This document shows, piece by piece, positions 60,862 to 64,000 of a stretch of 64,000 nt of DNA. This DNA comes from Ptychodera flava (lineage: Eukaryota > Hemichordata > Enteropneusta > Ptychoderidae). A program made the position numbers and the translations under genes. The notes under the pieces are model-generated. The model had not been told where the DNA came from. It saw only the letters and a list, made by a program, of their open reading frames with translations, and did not search any database. Within the stretch, counting starts at the first letter, position 1. Every line of letters starts with the position of its first letter. The stretch lies in the NCBI RefSeq assembly GCF_041260155.1, contig NC_091947.1:27241615-27305614 (forward strand). The letters run 5' to 3'.

Positions 60862-62361
60862 ATGGATGTAAACACGCAGGGAGACGTGATGATGGTCAAC
60901 TCCACCCAGGCGACTATCGTCAATGGAACCTCTGCGGTCACATCGGCAGGTTTCAGGGCCTTCTTTCTCCTCGTTTTTATCATCCTTTCGTTGATAGGAA
61001 ATGTGGGGTTGGTCATGACTATCGGAACAAGCGACCGCCTGAAGCAGTATGTCATGAATTTGTTTTTGCTGAACGTTGGCTGTGTGTTCGTGTGCGACTC
61101 CGTTCTCAACATGCCGCTCATACTGGGGTCTAGCATAGCGGGCTACTGGCCGATGGGAAACTTCATGTGCAGATATAACGCATTCTTCGTACAGATCATT
61201 GACATCGAAGTAATGTTAGGGCTTGGACTTTTGGCTATGGACCGCCTCGTCGCAGCAAAATCACCCCACAAATACCCGGAACAGTTTTCACGGCTCAGAA
61301 CAAATTTGTTGATTTGTGCTACGTGGATACAGGCAACTGTCATAGCATTTCCCCTCCTTGTTAACGGCATCGACGCCAGCTATTTCAATTCAAGATTTCT
61401 CTGTTCTGTGGCAAATGGCTCTACATTAGTTTACTTGGTGTTCACGTCCGTCACTTGTTTTGTTTTGCCAGTATTTTTTATCATGGTCGCGTATATCATC
61501 ATCATCAGGGTTGGCGTCACTGAAAAACTTCGCGTGAGAGCTCTGAACACGCATCTTCATTATGCAAATGACCTCTTAGAACAGTCTCCCCTGTGGGAGG
61601 AGATGAGGTCGGCCAAATTTACAGGGATTTTGCAATTTTTATGGTGCATTTTATATGGACCGTATTTACTCATGAACGCTATTGGACAGTATCAGAATGT
61701 CCCCATCATTGAATCCTCGGATATCGGCCTCAACCTTGAATATTCGAGCGACATGGAAACAGCATTTACATGGATGAAACTCGCCTTCTCCTGCACCGTG
61801 CCTTTTCTCACTTTTTTCATGCGCGCCGAATTTCGCGAAGACCTGAAGTTTCTACTAACGTGCAACAGGGATGCTGCAACGGGTGCTAGTCCTCGGAACA
61901 ACACCCCCGTCCACATTATTCAAAAGAAAGCGGTCATACACGTGGAGAGTCCCACTCCTGTATCTGAAAAGAAACATCCGCTCAAAAACTTCGGCTACCA
62001 AGTGCCGGTTCTCTTTGCAACTGCTAACGGCCTACGCTTACAGATAGGGAACAACTACGAGGAAAATGATGTCGTTCGAGAAGAGAGGGACTGCTTCAAC
62101 TCTGAACTATACGGTTCGAAAGGAAGTAGCACTGAGTACGACAGCACCATGAACTCTACACGCACTGCTGAGCTCGGCCTCACAGGAGAGCTGGAGGAGA
62201 CGATGGGTCACCATGGCTACCGCCTCCAAAGGCAAAGCATGGATGACTCGGAGACAGAGAGGATACAAACAAAGAGTGTACTGTCCAAAAGCGAAATCAA
62301 CATTGAGAGAAAAACTCCAACTAGTCCCAGAATGACAAAGTACAAAACTCCAAAATTTTGA
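60862..62361 (+). CDS. Orphan class A (rhodopsin-like) GPCR, intronless
   Basis: 499 aa from ATG at 60862 (ACGATGG context). The frame is open upstream without another ATG, so this is the likely start. The outside N-terminus has two glycosylation sequons (N13, N21). Seven helices follow, about 32-55, 64-90, 102-128, 148-168, 188-216, 252-274 and 301-320. Class A marks are GN (N47 in TM1), YWPMGNFMC with C103 pairing C181, MDR (D127-R128), W155 in TM4, P203 in TM5, P267 in TM6, and a helix-8-like FREDLKFLL. Unusual: the TM2 sodium-site Asp aligns with Phe76, the TM6 Trp is Tyr265 and NPxxY reads VPFLT. The ~165-residue tail is Ser/Thr-rich. The ligand is unknown, and no confident vertebrate orthologue comes to mind. 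Confidence 0.85.
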   Translation: MDVNTQGDVMMVNSTQATIVNGTSAVTSAGFRAFFLLVFIILSLIGNVGLVMTIGTSDRLKQYVMNLFLLNVGCVFVCDSVLNMPLILGSSIAGYWPMGNFMCRYNAFFVQIIDIEVMLGLGLLAMDRLVAAKSPHKYPEQFSRLRTNLLICATWIQATVIAFPLLVNGIDASYFNSRFLCSVANGSTLVYLVFTSVTCFVLPVFFIMVAYIIIIRVGVTEKLRVRALNTHLHYANDLLEQSPLWEEMRSAKFTGILQFLWCILYGPYLLMNAIGQYQNVPIIESSDIGLNLEYSSDMETAFTWMKLAFSCTVPFLTFFMRAEFREDLKFLLTCNRDAATGASPRNNTPVHIIQKKAVIHVESPTPVSEKKHPLKNFGYQVPVLFATANGLRLQIGNNYEENDVVREERDCFNSELYGSKGSSTEYDSTMNSTRTAELGLTGELEETMGHHGYRLQRQSMDDSETERIQTKSVLSKSEINIERKTPTSPRMTKYKTPKF

Positions 62362-64000
62362 AATGAAAACACAAAAAGAGGTGAGTGGTTTACAAAAATA
62401 CATCAAAGGGGCCAGGAATGGTAATCTTGTAATCCCATAATGAGTAATTTTGTTTTCTGAGATGATAATGTAAGAGGGTTATTATTTATGGTGCACACTT
62501 AATTGTTCAAATCAGTGGGTTTTTTTTTACTGTACTGCTGTTTTTGTTTCTAGGTCTGTAGGACTTCTGAAATAATCCCACAATCATATCTCATGGTTAC
62601 CTCGATTTCCCTAACACCCGTACTGTGAACATTATAGGGTGTCACTTCTGCCTCAATGCTGTGAATATCACACTGTGTTTTAAAAAGCTCAAAGAAATTA
62701 GGATTGAGACGTTTTGTAATTAAGCATAGCTTTTGAGGCACAGCAACATAATATATATACAGTAAGAATTTGATATCCGTAACAGTTTATTATATTCTAA
62801 TACCGGTAACATAACACCGTTTTTGCCCATCATCATTCACATAAGTGTAAATGAGCTCAAACACATCATGAACTCAAATAACCATTTTGTTTGAGTGCAA
62901 GAAATTGCAGTATTGGACATTTGGAGTATTTACTGTGTTTTCATTCATATTTATACTATTCTGGCCTTCTGCTTTAAGCATCAAGTATTATTCCCTGGAA
63001 AAGAGCAAACTTTTTTGTGAAAATCATTAAATTAAATTTTACAAAAAAGTCTCAACAAGGGGTATGGCAGCCATTTTAAGTTTCATGTCAACTTTTTAGG
63101 TTCATTTCTATAATCCCAAAATTTGCAAGTTCAGCCCTGATTTTTATACTTGATCATGGAGGACAATGGTTTGTACCTACCTTAAGGAATGTTTTAGCAA
63201 TTTTTCCATCTTAAACATTACCTGTCCCATGATTATTTTTCAATAATCAAACTGGTATGTCAGGAAGGGAGTAGAAAAAGTAAGTCTGTAGAGCAAAATT
63301 CATTTAATATTTTTCAGTGTCACTACTGTAACACAAAAATCATATTCTCATTATTCGAAACTGAAAAACAAGTGCAGAAATCATTCTTTGAAAAAAGAAT
63401 ACACAAGTTCCACCAATAAAATTTTTGAACATGAAAATATATCAAATTTTGGAACCTGAAAAGAAATTTTTCATTGCCCTCATTCTGACACCCCTACTCT
63501 CCAAAAATCAAATTAGCCATTCCTTGAGGCCATTTGCATTCCTCTGTATGCTTGGTTTTGATATTTACAAAACTTTCTTGACAAACAAGGTAGCATCAGC
63601 TAGACTTGACTCAAATGGTGACCTGCTTTCACTGACACTAACAGTCTGAGAAGGCAGATTTGTGTAAACACTTTATTTTTGTCATTTGGTAAATTTAAAT
63701 GTAAGATTAAATGCATACATTTGGCCCCTAACAATCAATATACATAATTAGACTAAATGAACTTATGTGACTGTGTTTGAATTTAGCATTGAAGTGTTTA
63801 TTGCTTCTATTTTTGGCACCTGGGAACTTTTGCCATAAACTTGTCTATACGTATCTGTATGATTGTGAGTGTTATTTGTGTACAGCATGTCAGCATATGT
63901 GAAATTTATGGTATAGACAGTGTGTATTAGTCAAAAAGTACTTGTGTATATGTTGCAAAATTTCATTGGCAAGTTGGTGTGGTCCATTTATAAACTGTCC
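62362..64000. other. 3' flank of the GPCR gene, AT-rich, no gene seen
   Basis: It holds the presumed 3' UTR. A donor-like AGGTGAGT lies about 20 bp after the stop (near 62380), so a 3' UTR intron is possible. Short ORFs (62550-62741, 63425-63649) show no domain. Confidence 0.5.

Noticed and set aside
60729..61133. 134-codon ORF overlapping the GPCR
   Set aside because: It is an out-of-frame shadow of the receptor, which has full domain structure in another frame.

Overview
The window is AT-rich animal genomic DNA. Its genes are split by GT-AG introns, and it carries TATA and CA microsatellites, CR1/L2-like LINE debris and many terminal-inverted-repeat (TIR) elements. Gene content (an SLC49A3/MFSD7-like transporter, a rhodopsin-class receptor, an LRR membrane protein) and repeat style suggest an invertebrate, perhaps a hemichordate or another non-vertebrate deuterostome. 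The species cannot be fixed from this sequence alone.

Layout. 1-5.1 kb: a 1.46 kb Harbinger-like TIR element (782-2239), one unidentified candidate exon (~2807-3008), and a small single-exon LRR-N-terminal-domain membrane protein (4140-5078). 6.5-58.1 kb: a large tandem segmental duplication. Each copy has a ~12.5 kb gene block with a complete nine-exon SLC49A3-like transporter on the minus strand (copy 1 CDS 9689-18663, 501 aa; copy 2 CDS 30076-39064, 500 aa), followed by a ~2.5 kb non-coding flank block. Both transporter copies are intact, have the same exon phases, and differ at about 39 residues by my count. The copies have since received different insertions, and comparing them gives direct filled-site/empty-site evidence for several elements: a 688 bp TAA-duplicating MITE, two different elements at nearly the same spot of one intron, a 91 bp hairpin, a ~410 bp TIR element, a ~620 bp MITE with a 6 bp target duplication, and an 11.6 kb composite.

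Between and inside the copies lie a near-perfect ~830 bp palindrome (19.15-19.98 kb), an AT-rich minisatellite field (20.0-21.6 kb), a decayed LINE reverse transcriptase inside an element bounded by a palindromic CTATTGACACCC motif (22.1-24.2 kb), and a run of TIR elements (39.3-43.6 kb). The most striking structure is 44273-55870. The two ends of a short MITE family bracket a ~10.5 kb array of ~1.88 kb satellite units, with an inverted full-length MITE inside. The whole is flanked by near-identical 6-mers and is absent from the paralogous site near 24.47 kb.

58.1-64 kb: a 5'-truncated LINE 3' end (minus strand) and an intronless class A orphan GPCR (60862-62361, 499 aa) whose usual activation motifs are unusual. 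No rRNA, convincing tRNA, CRISPR or bacterial-type operon was seen.
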